A stretch of 64,000 nucleotides of DNA from positions 292,977 to 356,976 of the forward strand of contig NZ_JMLV01000003.1 in NCBI RefSeq assembly GCF_000686045.1, read 5' to 3'. Of the stretch, positions 32,676 through 41,935 are shown piece after piece. The notes under the pieces are model-generated. The model ran no database searches. It saw nothing but the letters and a program-made list of their open reading frames with translations, and was not told the origin of the DNA. The translations under genes and the position numbers were made by a program. Position 1 is the first letter of the stretch. Every line of letters starts with the position of its first letter. Source of the DNA: Fodinicurvata fenggangensis DSM 21160 (GTDB lineage: Bacteria; Pseudomonadota; Alphaproteobacteria; Kiloniellales; DSM-21159).

Positions 32676-34393
32676 GACCGGCTCTCCTCGGGAAAGTATT
32701 TAAGGGCACAGAGCAGCGGATTGGGGGCCGCCTGGCCGAGGCCGCAGATGGAGGAATCCATCATGACGGAGGAAAGCTCTTCCAGGAGGTCCGTATCCCA
32801 CTGTTTCGCATCCAGAAGTTGGACAGCCTTCTCCGTGCCATTGCGGCAGGGTGTACACTGGCCACAGGATTCATCCTCGAAAAATCGCATCAGGTTGCGC
32901 ACCACCTCCTTTATGTCGTCCTGATCGGAAAGCACGACAATGGCGGCGGAACCGATGAAGCAGCCATGGGGCTGTAGCGTGTCGAAATCGAGCGGGATGT
33001 CGTCCATGGACGCAGGCAGGATTCCGCCCGAGGCTCCGCCCGGCAGATAGCCCTTGAAACTGTATCCCTCGGCCATGCCGCCACAGTATTCCTCGATCAG
33101 TTCACGGATCGTGATACCGGCTGGGGCCAGCTTCACGCCTGGTTCATGCACGCGGCCCGACACCGAGAAGGAGCGCAGACCCTTGCGGTCATGCCGGCCT
33201 TGTGAGGTGAACCATTCGGCGCCTTTCTCAAGGATATCGCGCACCCAGTAGACGGTTTCCACGTTATGGGTGAGGGTGGGCAATCCAAACAGGCCGACTT
33301 CCGTGGGGAAGGGGGGTTTGTGCCGTGGGTAGCCGCGCTTGCCTTCGATGGATTCCAGCATGGCGGATTCCTCGCCACAGATATAGGCACCGGCTCCGCG
33401 GCGAATTTCCATGCGGCAGTGGTCAGCCAGACCGGCCAACTCGACCTTGGGCAATTCTCGTTTCAGGATTTCAATGACGGCCGGGTACTCGTCGCGGATA
33501 TAGATGTAGCTGGTCTCGCACGCGCCGACCCAGGCGCCGATCAGCATGCCTTCGATGAAACGGTGAGGGTCGCTTTCCAGGAAATAGCGGTCCTTGAAGG
33601 TGCCCGGCTCACCCTCGTCTCCATTGATGGCCATCAGGCGTGGATGGACCTGGGACTGCATGATCTGCCATTTAAGGCCGGCCCGGAAGCCGGCGCCGCC
33701 AAGACCGCGCAGGTCCGCTTCCTTCATGGTAGCGATGATGTCCTCGCGCGTCAGTTCGCCATCCAGGATGCGTTGCAGGAGGCGGTAGCCGCCCTCCGCG
33801 CGATAGCTGTCGAAGTCCTTGTAGTCGGGAATCTCCGGATGCATTTGCCGGTCCGAAATGGCCGTCGAGATGCTCTCCCTGCTTGCGTGGTCAACATGAT
33901 GGTGGCCGACTTCCGCTACGGGAGCCGTGTCGCAGCGGCCCATGCAGGGTGCGCGCAGGATGCGGACTTCACTGTTGGCGTCTGCTTCCAGTTCCTCGAT
34001 CAGACGTTGCGCGCCCATCATCTCGCAGGTCAGGGACTCGCAGACGCGCACTGTTATTGGGGCTGGAGGCGTTTCCCCGTCTTCAATGATGTCGAAGTGC
34101 GCGTAGAAGGATGCGGTTTCATAGACTGCAGCCAAGGGCAGCTTCATTTCCTCGGCAAGTGCCGCCAGATGCGCAGCTGAGAGACAGCCGTAACTGTCCT
34201 GAACCAGATGAAGATGCTCGATCAGCAGGTCAGGCTGCCGCGAGCGCTCTCCAAGCAGTGCGCGGACTTGGTCGAGTGCCTCGGATTCGGCCTGGCGCCC
34301 CTTTGGGGTCAGGGGAGCCTTGCGGCGTCCTGAGCCAGGATGGATCTGCCTCTCAGCCTGCGAGGTGGGTGCTGTTTGCCCTTGGGACATCAA
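32672..34393 (-). CDS. fdsB: NAD-dependent formate dehydrogenase, fused gamma-beta subunit (FdsG-FdsB)
   Basis: A 573-residue protein joining two parts that are separate in many species. Residues about 30-165 are NuoE/FdsG-like with a 2Fe-2S site at C118, C123, C150 and C154. The rest is NuoF/FdsB-like with the FMN/NAD region GLGGAGFRAGLKW, NGDEGEPGTFKDR, GAYICGEESAML, and the 4Fe-4S motif ESCGQCTPCRNG. It transfers electrons from FdsA to NAD. A GGxGxxG fold and lack of membrane segments place it in the cytosol. Start could be either of two adjacent ATGs. Confidence 0.94.
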   Translation of the reverse strand: MMSQGQTAPTSQAERQIHPGSGRRKAPLTPKGRQAESEALDQVRALLGERSRQPDLLIEHLHLVQDSYGCLSAAHLAALAEEMKLPLAAVYETASFYAHFDIIEDGETPPAPITVRVCESLTCEMMGAQRLIEELEADANSEVRILRAPCMGRCDTAPVAEVGHHHVDHASRESISTAISDRQMHPEIPDYKDFDSYRAEGGYRLLQRILDGELTREDIIATMKEADLRGLGGAGFRAGLKWQIMQSQVHPRLMAINGDEGEPGTFKDRYFLESDPHRFIEGMLIGAWVGACETSYIYIRDEYPAVIEILKRELPKVELAGLADHCRMEIRRGAGAYICGEESAMLESIEGKRGYPRHKPPFPTEVGLFGLPTLTHNVETVYWVRDILEKGAEWFTSQGRHDRKGLRSFSVSGRVHEPGVKLAPAGITIRELIEEYCGGMAEGYSFKGYLPGGASGGILPASMDDIPLDFDTLQPHGCFIGSAAIVVLSDQDDIKEVVRNLMRFFEDESCGQCTPCRNGTEKAVQLLDAKQWDTDLLEELSSVMMDSSICGLGQAAPNPLLCALKYFPEESRS

Positions 34394-34609
34394 TCAATCC
34401 GTACTGTTCTTGCTGTGATTGGGGGAGTCCTCATCCTGTGCCAGCTGCAACTCTATGATTGCCGAGTTGATGAGGACCTTTCCGGCGTTTTCGAAGTTGA
34501 CGGTGATTCGATCTCCGATGACGGACTGCACCTGCCCAAGTCCCCAATCCTTGCGCGTTGGATGGTAGACGTAGGTCCCCGGAACAATATCACCCAGAAA
34601 GGCGGACAT
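34394..34609 (-). CDS. DUF3553 small protein
   Basis: A 71-residue protein with a compact beta domain: PGTYVYHPTRKDWGLGQVQS and RITVNFENAGKV, which match the DUF3553 pattern seen also at the end of some helicases. ATG at 34609; GGAGG lies 12 bases upstream. It may bind nucleic acid, but this is inference. It is immediately upstream of fdsB on the same strand and divergent from chpT. Confidence 0.7.
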   Translation of the reverse strand: MSAFLGDIVPGTYVYHPTRKDWGLGQVQSVIGDRITVNFENAGKVLINSAIIELQLAQDEDSPNHSKNSTD

Positions 34610-34764
34610 CCTGCCGCTGTACCTCCGAAAACATTGAGACAACTCTACAAAGTGGCCATGGCGGGCCCAAGGCCAGGAACGACACCGAAGGCGAACGAAG
34701 CGACACTTGAACAGGACGGAAGGGCGCAGCACACTTCCATCCCCATGAAAGAGAAGGGCAATAC

Positions 34765-35400
34765 ATGATGTCATCTGCCGATTTCCGTCTTGCGGAACTG
34801 CTATCCTCGCGGCTTTGCCATGATCTGGTGGGACCAATCAGTGCCATCGGCAACGGCACGGAACTGCTTCAGGAAATGAGTCCGATGGATGCTGAGGCCG
34901 TGGACCTGATCGCATCCAGCGCTGGGCAGGCTTCTAGCAAGCTCGCCTTTTTCCGTCTTGCCTATGGTGCCGCAGGCGAGCGCATCAGCACACTGGAGGA
35001 TATCCGGCCTGTGATTGACAACTGGTTGAAGGAAGAGAGGCTGGCTTTGCAATGGCCGGAAACCGGGGGTGATCACCTGGCTGGTCATAAAGGTAAGATC
35101 CTCATGAATGTCCTGGGTCTGGCGCGCGAATGCCTGCCGCGGGGCGGGGAGTTGCAGTTGTCGGTCCTTCCTGAGGAGGCCAGTCTGGTTCTGGACTTGC
35201 AGGGCCATGGTGCGAGCGTGGAGTTAAGAGACGACACCGCTCAGGGCCTGGACAAATCCATCTCGCCTGATGGCCTGACGCCTCGGAATGTTCATGCCTA
35301 TTTCACCCGTCAATTGGTGGAGCTCCAGGATGGCAGCCTGGGACTGGATGCAAATGCCAAACAGAGTGCGCTTGAAATCCGTGTCACCCTGCCTGGCTGA
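34765..35400 (+). CDS. chpT: Histidine phosphotransferase ChpT
   Basis: A 211-residue protein with the ChpT opening LAELLSSRLCHDLVGPISAIGNGTELL, split here at 20 residues only in part: the phospho-acceptor His is in RLCHDLVGP. A degenerate ATPase-like C-terminal domain follows. In Caulobacter ChpT passes phosphate from CckA to CtrA and CpdR. CtrA is encoded 10 kb away in this window; CckA is not seen. Confidence 0.9.
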   Translation: MMSSADFRLAELLSSRLCHDLVGPISAIGNGTELLQEMSPMDAEAVDLIASSAGQASSKLAFFRLAYGAAGERISTLEDIRPVIDNWLKEERLALQWPETGGDHLAGHKGKILMNVLGLARECLPRGGELQLSVLPEEASLVLDLQGHGASVELRDDTAQGLDKSISPDGLTPRNVHAYFTRQLVELQDGSLGLDANAKQSALEIRVTLPG

Positions 35401-35409
35401 AAGCCAGAG

Positions 35410-35440
35410 CAACCACTGAGGCATTGGGGCCTCAGTTGCG
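35410..35440 (+). terminator. Hairpin after chpT
   Basis: ACTGAGGC pairs with GCCTCAGT around a six-base loop, starting about 15 bases after the chpT stop, and outer GCA/TGC bases can add pairs. No strong T run follows. Confidence 0.5.
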
Positions 35441-35493
35441 CCTCGCACATTCACAGTCCATCCGTGCCTTTCTAGCTGCGTATAGGAGTGATT

Positions 35494-35526
35494 TGCATTT
35501 ACGAATGCACTTGAGACTGCTACTCA
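35494..35526 (+). promoter_or_regulatory. Possible iron-responsive operator before fbpA
   Basis: Two motifs lie side by side 40-72 bases before the fbpA start: an inverted repeat TGCATT-TACG-AATGCA (35494-35509), and TGA-N9-TCA (35512-35526), the pattern of the RirA iron-Rhodo-box. Either fits iron control of an iron-uptake gene; neither is proven. Confidence 0.4.
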
Positions 35527-35565
35527 TTTGAGTCTGCAAATCAGTAAGCAAGGGAGTTTTCCAGT

Positions 35566-36630
35566 ATGCAGCCAATATTTCACCGTGTGATGTCCACTTC
35601 GACAGCCCTGGGCCTCTTGGCTGGACTCGGGATTGCCGGCGGAATGGGCTTGCCGCTCGGCATTGCATCGGCCGAAGCGCAGGATGAACTGAACGTCTAT
35701 TCGGCGCGCCACTATGAAGCCGACGATGCCCTTTTCTCCGGCTTTACCAAAGAGACCGGGATCGAGGTGAACATCATCGAGGGCAGTGACGAGGAACTGG
35801 TCACGCGCATCGTGAACGAGGGAGCCAACAGTCCGGCAGACGTCCTGATCACGGTGGACGCTGGTCGCCTTTGGCGTGCCGACCAGGAAGGTGTGTTTCA
35901 GCCTGTCGAATCCGAGGTCCTGGAAGAGCGTATTCCCGCCAACTTGCGGCATCCGGACGGGCACTGGTTCGGCTTCTCCACGCGCATTCGCACTCTCTAC
36001 TACAATCCGGAGATCGTGGACGAGCCACCACAGACCTATGAGGACCTGGCGGCCCCGCGCTTCGAAGGACTGGTCTGCATCCGTTCCAGCTCCAATATCT
36101 ACAACCTCTCGCTGATGGCCTCCCTGATCGAGCATCACGGCGCCGAGAAAGCGGAGGAATGGGCAAATGGGGTCGTCAGCAACTTCGCGCGGGATCCGCA
36201 AGGCGGCGATACCGACCAGATTCGCGGTGTGGCCTCCGGAGAATGTGGTGTCGCCCTGGCCAATCACTACTACTACATGCGACTGGTTCGCTCCGATGAC
36301 GATGCGGACCAGGAGGTGGTCGAGAACACCGAGCTGGTTTGGGCCAACCAGGAAGGTCGCGGGGCCCATCAGAACGTTTCCGGGGCCGGTGTCCTGCAGA
36401 ACGCGCCGCACAAGGATGCGGCCGTGAAGTTCCTGGAATACCTGGCAACGGATGAGGCTCAGGCCTATTTCGCGAATGGCAACAATGAGTATCCGGCCGT
36501 GGAGTCTGCGCTGGACAATCCGGTGCTGGAGGAGTTTGGACGTCCGAAACTGGATGATGTGAATGTTTCCGTCTACGGCGAGAACCAGCCGGAAGCACAG
36601 ATGATCTTCGATCGGGCTGGCTGGAAGTAA
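35566..36630 (+). CDS. fbpA: Iron(III) ABC transporter substrate-binding protein
   Basis: A 354-residue periplasmic binding protein of the FbpA/FutA type, with a signal peptide ending SAEAQD. The mature chain opens ELNVYSARHYEADD, the typical start that includes iron-ligand Tyr and His, and has a YYYMRL segment with the C-terminal Tyr ligands. It converges on the permease gene fbpB rather than lying in one operon with it. A strong terminator follows. Confidence 0.93.
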   Translation: MQPIFHRVMSTSTALGLLAGLGIAGGMGLPLGIASAEAQDELNVYSARHYEADDALFSGFTKETGIEVNIIEGSDEELVTRIVNEGANSPADVLITVDAGRLWRADQEGVFQPVESEVLEERIPANLRHPDGHWFGFSTRIRTLYYNPEIVDEPPQTYEDLAAPRFEGLVCIRSSSNIYNLSLMASLIEHHGAEKAEEWANGVVSNFARDPQGGDTDQIRGVASGECGVALANHYYYMRLVRSDDDADQEVVENTELVWANQEGRGAHQNVSGAGVLQNAPHKDAAVKFLEYLATDEAQAYFANGNNEYPAVESALDNPVLEEFGRPKLDDVNVSVYGENQPEAQMIFDRAGWK

Positions 36631-36660
36631 GCTGAAATAGCGAAAACGAAATCGCGTTTC

Positions 36661-36692
36661 AGGGCCCTGTCCGCCTTTGCGGGCAGGGCCCT
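36661..36692. terminator. Terminator between fbpA and fbpB
   Basis: AGGGCCCTGTCCGC pairs with GCGGGCAGGGCCCT over 14 positions (one G-T pair) around a four-base loop, between two convergent stops. Confidence 0.8.
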
Positions 36693-36723
36693 CGCTTGTC
36701 TGCGGAGTCTACTGAAAGGCTCT

Positions 36724-38421
36724 TTACCGGCCGGGGCGGGAGCGGGCAATGGCGCGGGAGAGAATGATGACCGGCAGCAGGCCGACCGAAACGATCATCA
36801 GGGCAGGCGTAGCCGCATGATCCAGGCGCTCGTCCGAGGCGAAGTTGTGCGCCGTGATCGCCAGAGTGTCGAAGTTGAAGGGGCGCATGATCAGCGTGGC
36901 GGGCAGTTCCTTCATGACATCGACGAAAACCAGCAATCCGGCAGTCAGCAAGCTGCCCCACATCAGCGGGGCATGGACCTTGGCAAGGGTTTCGAAGGGG
37001 CCGTGGCCAAGACTGCGCGCGGCATCCTCCATGCTGGGGCGGACCTTGGTGAAGCCGGCTTCAACGGCCTGTAGCGAAACGGCGAGGAATCGCACCAGAT
37101 AAGCAAAGACAATCGCGGCAATCCCACCGGTCAAGAGCAGGCCGGTCGATAGTCCGAACAGGTTTTCGAACAGGCCGGAGATCGTGTTGTCCAGCCAGGT
37201 GAAGGGCAGCAGGATTCCCACCCCTATGACCGAGCCAGGTATGGCATAGCCGAGTCCAGCTACGCGGTTGGCTGTAATGCTGACGACCGTGGGGCGTATT
37301 CGCAGGCTATAGGCCATGATCAGGGCCAGGATCACCGCAAGCACCGCCGTGATGGCCCCGAGAACGAAGGTGTTATAGGCCTGAGGAAGGTACTTCGAGA
37401 TTTCGAGTCCGTTGTCCAGAGCCATGTTGAGCAGCAGGCCGGCAGGTAGCAGGAAGCCGAAGACGACAGGCAGTGCGCAGGCGAATGTGGACAGCCAGGC
37501 TTTCCCGCCCCTCAATTCGTATTCCGGCAGGTGCTGGTAACGATTGGTCGTGTGATGGAAGCGCCTCTGGCCACGGCTGAGGCGTTCGAGCAGCAGGCAG
37601 GCAAAGACGAAGCCCAGCAGTATGGCTGCCAGCTGTGCGGCGGCCACCTGGTCATACATGGAGAACCAGGCCCGGTAGATTCCTGTGGTGAAGGTCGGGA
37701 CTCCGAAGTACTGGACCGTGCCAAAATCAGCCAGGGTTTCCATGAGCGCCAGGGTCGTACCGGCCACGATGGACGGGCGGGCCAGGGGGACAGCAACACG
37801 CAGGAAGGCGTTCCAGGGGCCGCACCCCAGGGTTCGGCTTACTTCGAGCGCGCAAGCGGATTGCTGCAGGAAAGCCGCTCGGGTCAGGAGGTAGACATAA
37901 GGGTAGAGCACCAGAAACAGCATGGTCGCAGCGCCGCCGACCGAGTGGATGTCCGGAAACCAGTAGTCCCTGGGTGTCTGCCAGCCGAAGAAGTCCCGAA
38001 GCGCTGTCTGCAGGGGTCCGCTGTACTGCAGGAAATCCGTATAGGCATAGGCCATGACATAGGCTGGCACGGCCAAGGGCAGGATAAGCGCCCATTCAAG
38101 GAGGTTGCGGCCGGGAAAGCGGCACATGGTAACCAGCCAGGCCGTGGAGACGCCAATGGAGATGACCCCGGCGCCGACAATGACCGCCAGCCAGATGGTG
38201 TTGGCGATATAGTCCGGCAGGACCGTTTCCACCAGGTGGGACCAGATTTCAGACTGCGGAAGCAGGAGGTTGTAGACGACGGTGGCTGCGGGAATGCAGA
38301 ACAGGAGCGCGATAATGGCCGAAATCACGCTGAGCAGTCGTATTCTTCCGCGCCGCCGGGCGCGAGGCGGCGCGTCACGCAACGGGCCGGAAATTTCGAT
38401 CAGGTCGCTGCTCTGGGTCAT
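36724..38421 (-). CDS. fbpB: Iron(III) ABC transporter permease (FbpB type, duplicated)
   Basis: A 565-residue membrane protein with about 12 helices and two BPD_transp_1 domains in tandem, as in FbpB/FutB. EAA-loop text is visible in each half (EVSRTLGCGPWNAFLRVAVP; MEDAARSLGHGPFETLAKV). It should import Fe(III) delivered by FbpA. No ATPase (FbpC) gene is in this window, so it is encoded elsewhere or shared. Confidence 0.92.
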   Translation of the reverse strand: MTQSSDLIEISGPLRDAPPRARRRGRIRLLSVISAIIALLFCIPAATVVYNLLLPQSEIWSHLVETVLPDYIANTIWLAVIVGAGVISIGVSTAWLVTMCRFPGRNLLEWALILPLAVPAYVMAYAYTDFLQYSGPLQTALRDFFGWQTPRDYWFPDIHSVGGAATMLFLVLYPYVYLLTRAAFLQQSACALEVSRTLGCGPWNAFLRVAVPLARPSIVAGTTLALMETLADFGTVQYFGVPTFTTGIYRAWFSMYDQVAAAQLAAILLGFVFACLLLERLSRGQRRFHHTTNRYQHLPEYELRGGKAWLSTFACALPVVFGFLLPAGLLLNMALDNGLEISKYLPQAYNTFVLGAITAVLAVILALIMAYSLRIRPTVVSITANRVAGLGYAIPGSVIGVGILLPFTWLDNTISGLFENLFGLSTGLLLTGGIAAIVFAYLVRFLAVSLQAVEAGFTKVRPSMEDAARSLGHGPFETLAKVHAPLMWGSLLTAGLLVFVDVMKELPATLIMRPFNFDTLAITAHNFASDERLDHAATPALMIVSVGLLPVIILSRAIARSRPGR

Positions 38422-38582
38422 CTCAGGGGCAATATGGGAAAACGCATTACTCTTGCAGGCTTAGCAGGCTTGCGCTGCTTGTGAAAGTGCGATGCGTTAT
38501 CACGGCATAGGATTCCAGCGCCCGGTGACGATCTGTCGCGAGCCTGCCTTTTGCTTAAAAAAGCGAAATTCCTGGTTGGCTG

Positions 38583-38599
38583 CTAACAGCCTTTTAACC
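38583..38599 (+). promoter_or_regulatory. Candidate CtrA site before cheA
   Basis: CTAA-CAGCCTT-TTAACC matches the CtrA consensus TTAA-N7-TTAA at seven of eight core positions and keeps the trailing CC. It lies about 80 bases before the cheA start, in the gap 38422-38679 that otherwise shows no gene. Confidence 0.5.
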
Positions 38600-38679
38600 C
38601 TTTTCCTGCGAGTATCACGGTCGTTACGGATGAACGCCGCTCGGTGAGCAGGCGTTCGACAGACAATGCAGGTAAGAAT

Positions 38680-41418
38680 ATGGATGAACTTCTCCAAGAA
38701 TTCCTGACGGAAACGAATGAGGGATTGGGATATCTGGATGTCGAGCTAGTAAAGCTTGAGCAGAACCCCAACGACCCGGATATTCTCTCGAACATTTTCC
38801 GGCTGATGCACACGATCAAGGGAACCTGTGGTTTCCTGGGATTGCCGCGCTTGGAGGCGGTGGCCCATGCGGGCGAGAATGTGCTTGGCAAGGTGCGCGA
38901 CGGGGATGTCGAGGTTACGCCTGGCCTGGTTTCGATCGTTCTGGAATGTCTTGACCGCATTCGCCTGATCCTTGGGGCCCTGGAGGAAACCGAGGCGGAG
39001 CCTGTCGGTGACGACAGTGAACTGATTGCACGTCTGGAAACCGTCGCCGAAGGTTGGGATGCCGAACAGCTGACCCAGCCGGTTGCTTCGGATGCGCTGG
39101 AAACAGGCAGTGATGCCCCGAGCGAAGAGGCGGCATCGGTGCCGACGGCGGAGGATTCGGCAGCAGACGAAACGGTGTCGGAGGTTGATCCCGAACAGGC
39201 CGATGAAGATGTTCCGGTCGAGCTGGCGGAAATCGAGGCAACCGAGGAAAACATTGTCGAAATGGTGCAGCCTGGCGAAGAGGTTGTGGCGGTTGTATCG
39301 AACGATGGTGCCGGCGGTGGTCAGCCGCCCGCGCCTGAAATGGAGGCCGGAGACCAGGGGCAACCTCGGGAATCGTCCGTTGCCAATCAGTCGATCCGCG
39401 TGAACGTGGAGCTGTTGGAGAACCTGATGACGATGGTCTCCGAGCTGGTCCTGAACCGGAACCAGCTTCTTCAGATTCTGCGTACGCACAAGGACAGCGA
39501 CTTTGCCGCTCCTTTGCAGCGGCTCAACCATGTGGTCTCCGAGCTGCAGGAAGGGGTCATGAAGACCCGTATGCAGCCAATCGGCAATGCCTGGGCCAAG
39601 CTTCCACGCATCGTGCGCGACCTGTCGCAGGACATGCACAAGAAGATCGACCTTCAGATGAAGGGCGCGGACACGGAATTGGATCGGCAGGTCCTGGAAC
39701 TGATCAAGGATCCGCTGACCCACATGGTGCGCAACTCCGCCGACCACGGGCTGGAGACCACCGAAGGACGGCGTGCCGCCGGCAAGCCCGAGACCGGCAC
39801 AATCGTCCTGAACGCCTATCACGAAGGCGGCCACATCATCATCCAGATCACCGACGATGGGCGCGGGCTGAATACTGACAAGATCAAGGAGAAGGCGCTG
39901 GCCAACGGCCTGACCACCGAGGCCGAGTTGGCGAACATGAATGAACAGCAGATCATGCAGTTCATCTTCAAGCCCGGCTTCTCCACGGCACAGGAGGTCA
40001 CCTCCGTCTCGGGCCGTGGTGTCGGTATGGATGTCGTGCGCTCCAACATCGAGAAGATCGGCGGCAACGTCGAACTGACCTCGAAGTACGGCAAGGGCAC
40101 AAGCTTTACCATCAAGATCCCGCTGACGCTGGCGATCGTCTCGGCGTTGATCGTGGAGAGTGCCTCCGAGCGCTTTGCGATCCCGCAGCTTGCCGTGATC
40201 GAGCTGGTGCGCGCCTCGGCCAATTCCGACCACAGCATCGAGCGGATCAACGATACGCCGGTCCTGCGCCTGCGCAATCGCCTGCTCCCACTGGTCAATC
40301 TCAGCGAATTGCTGAAGCTGGAGCGTGAAGACGACGAGAGCGAGAAGGATCAGTTCATCGTTGTTGCCAAGGTCGGCACATACAGTTTCGGCATCATTGT
40401 CGACCGGGTGTTCGACACCGAAGAAATTGTGGTGAAGCCGGTGGCGCCCATCCTGCGGGATATCACCCTGTTCTCGGGCAACACCATCCTGGGGGATGGA
40501 TCGGTCGTCATGATCCTGGATCCCAATGGCATTGCCGGGGAGACAGGGGAGTTGACGGTCACGGAAGGTATGGAAGGCATGGCAGAGCAGAAGGCCGCCA
40601 AGTCGGACGATACCGTGGCTATGCTGCTTTTCAAGGCGGGAAGCGAAGCCCCGAAAGCCGTGCCGCTTGGCTTGGTGGCACGCCTGGAAGAGATCGATCG
40701 CGAGACCATCGAGACTTCTGGCGGGCAGCCGGTTGTTCAGTATCGCGGCCAGTTGATGCCTTTGATCACCATGGATTCCCATCAGGCTCTCGAGGGAACC
40801 GGCCGTCAGCAGGTGCTGGTCTTCACCGACCGCAATCGCAGCATGGGCTTGGTGGTCGACAGTATCCTGGATATCGTCGAAGAGCCGTTGAATATCGAGC
40901 TTGGCGGCGAGCATCAGGGTTACATCGGATCTGCCACGATCGCCGGGAAGGCCACGGACATCATCGACACCGGCTACTTCCTGACCCAGGCCTATTCCGA
41001 TTGGTTCCAGGCGGATGGGAAGCTGGAGGGGGATTCGGCTTCGAACCGCATTCTGCTGGTAGACGACAGTCCCTTCTTCCGAAACCTGCTGGCGCCACTG
41101 CTTTCCTCAGCCGGCTATAACGTGACTTCGGTCGAAGGCGCCGATGCCGCGCTTGAGCTGTGTGAAGCAGGGGAGGACTTCGACGTGATCCTCTCGGACA
41201 TCGAGATGCCGGGCATGAGCGGTTTCGAGTTTGCCGCGGCCGTGCGTGCCAACCGCTGGTCGGAAACGCCGCTGGTGGCGCTTTCCGGCCATGCCAGTCC
41301 CAATGACTTTGCGCGCGGGCGCGCGGCGGGCTTCAGTGACTATGTGACGAAGTTCGATCGGGCCGGCCTGCTGGCATCCCTGAACGAAACCCTGTCGAAT
41401 ATGCGAGGTGCGGCATGA
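38680..41418 (+). CDS. cheA: Hybrid chemotaxis histidine kinase CheA with C-terminal receiver
   Basis: A 912-residue kinase. Order: Hpt domain with the phospho-acceptor H44 in LMHTIKGTCGFLG; an acidic linker (about 130-240); dimerisation and ATPase domain (MVRNSADHGLE, TDDGRGL, GRGVGMDVV); a CheW-like domain; a second CheW-like segment (about 640-780); and a receiver ending the protein with the Asp in VILSDIEMPGMSG. Typical CheA lacks the last two parts. It starts the operon cheA-cheW-cheY-cheB-cheR. ATG at 38680 follows AGGTAAG. Confidence 0.95.
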   Translation: MDELLQEFLTETNEGLGYLDVELVKLEQNPNDPDILSNIFRLMHTIKGTCGFLGLPRLEAVAHAGENVLGKVRDGDVEVTPGLVSIVLECLDRIRLILGALEETEAEPVGDDSELIARLETVAEGWDAEQLTQPVASDALETGSDAPSEEAASVPTAEDSAADETVSEVDPEQADEDVPVELAEIEATEENIVEMVQPGEEVVAVVSNDGAGGGQPPAPEMEAGDQGQPRESSVANQSIRVNVELLENLMTMVSELVLNRNQLLQILRTHKDSDFAAPLQRLNHVVSELQEGVMKTRMQPIGNAWAKLPRIVRDLSQDMHKKIDLQMKGADTELDRQVLELIKDPLTHMVRNSADHGLETTEGRRAAGKPETGTIVLNAYHEGGHIIIQITDDGRGLNTDKIKEKALANGLTTEAELANMNEQQIMQFIFKPGFSTAQEVTSVSGRGVGMDVVRSNIEKIGGNVELTSKYGKGTSFTIKIPLTLAIVSALIVESASERFAIPQLAVIELVRASANSDHSIERINDTPVLRLRNRLLPLVNLSELLKLEREDDESEKDQFIVVAKVGTYSFGIIVDRVFDTEEIVVKPVAPILRDITLFSGNTILGDGSVVMILDPNGIAGETGELTVTEGMEGMAEQKAAKSDDTVAMLLFKAGSEAPKAVPLGLVARLEEIDRETIETSGGQPVVQYRGQLMPLITMDSHQALEGTGRQQVLVFTDRNRSMGLVVDSILDIVEEPLNIELGGEHQGYIGSATIAGKATDIIDTGYFLTQAYSDWFQADGKLEGDSASNRILLVDDSPFFRNLLAPLLSSAGYNVTSVEGADAALELCEAGEDFDVILSDIEMPGMSGFEFAAAVRANRWSETPLVALSGHASPNDFARGRAAGFSDYVTKFDRAGLLASLNETLSNMRGAA

Positions 41419-41897
41419 ATGATCTGGAGCGCATGAAGTCTGGCCTGATGGAGGCCGAGGGTGCGAAGGAATTCGTGACCTTCTACATCGGGGACCAGCT
41501 GTTCGGGATCCATGTCCTGCAGGTCCAGGACATCCTGAGCAATGTCCGGACCACGCGCATCCCCTTGGCCCCGCCCGAAATCACGGGATCCCTTAACCTG
41601 CGCGGTCGCATTGTCACAGCCATCAATGTCCGCCTGCGCATAGGCCTGCCCCCGCTTGAAGGCGCGCAATCCGGCATGTCCATCGTGGTCGACCACCACG
41701 GTGAACTCTACAGCCTGATGGTGGATTCAGTGGGTGAGGTCATGCCACTGCAGTCAGAGGATTTCGAGCGCAGCCCGCCCACGATCTCTCCGCGCCTCAA
41801 GGAGTATTCCGAAGGCATCTATCGCTTGAAGGACAGACTGCTGGTGGTGCTCAACATCGAGCGCCTGCTGGACTTCGGCCGCGCCTCCGCCGCCTAG
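41415..41897 (+). CDS. cheW: Chemotaxis coupling protein CheW
   Basis: A 160-residue CheW-domain protein that links receptors to CheA. Family text includes EFVTFYIGDQLFGI, TGSLNLRGRIVTAINVR and LYSLMVDSVGEVM. It overlaps cheA by four bases. Confidence 0.95.
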   Translation: MNDLERMKSGLMEAEGAKEFVTFYIGDQLFGIHVLQVQDILSNVRTTRIPLAPPEITGSLNLRGRIVTAINVRLRIGLPPLEGAQSGMSIVVDHHGELYSLMVDSVGEVMPLQSEDFERSPPTISPRLKEYSEGIYRLKDRLLVVLNIERLLDFGRASAA

Positions 41898-41935
41898 CTC
41901 TCAAGCGAAACAGGTCTTCAGTTACGGGGATAGGG

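Noticed and set aside
38746..40914. Very long open frame (722 codons) on the strand opposite cheA
   Set aside because: It is antisense to an unmistakable CheA. Its composition is rich in His, Asp, Gln and Leu, as expected for a reversed codon frame, with no domain.
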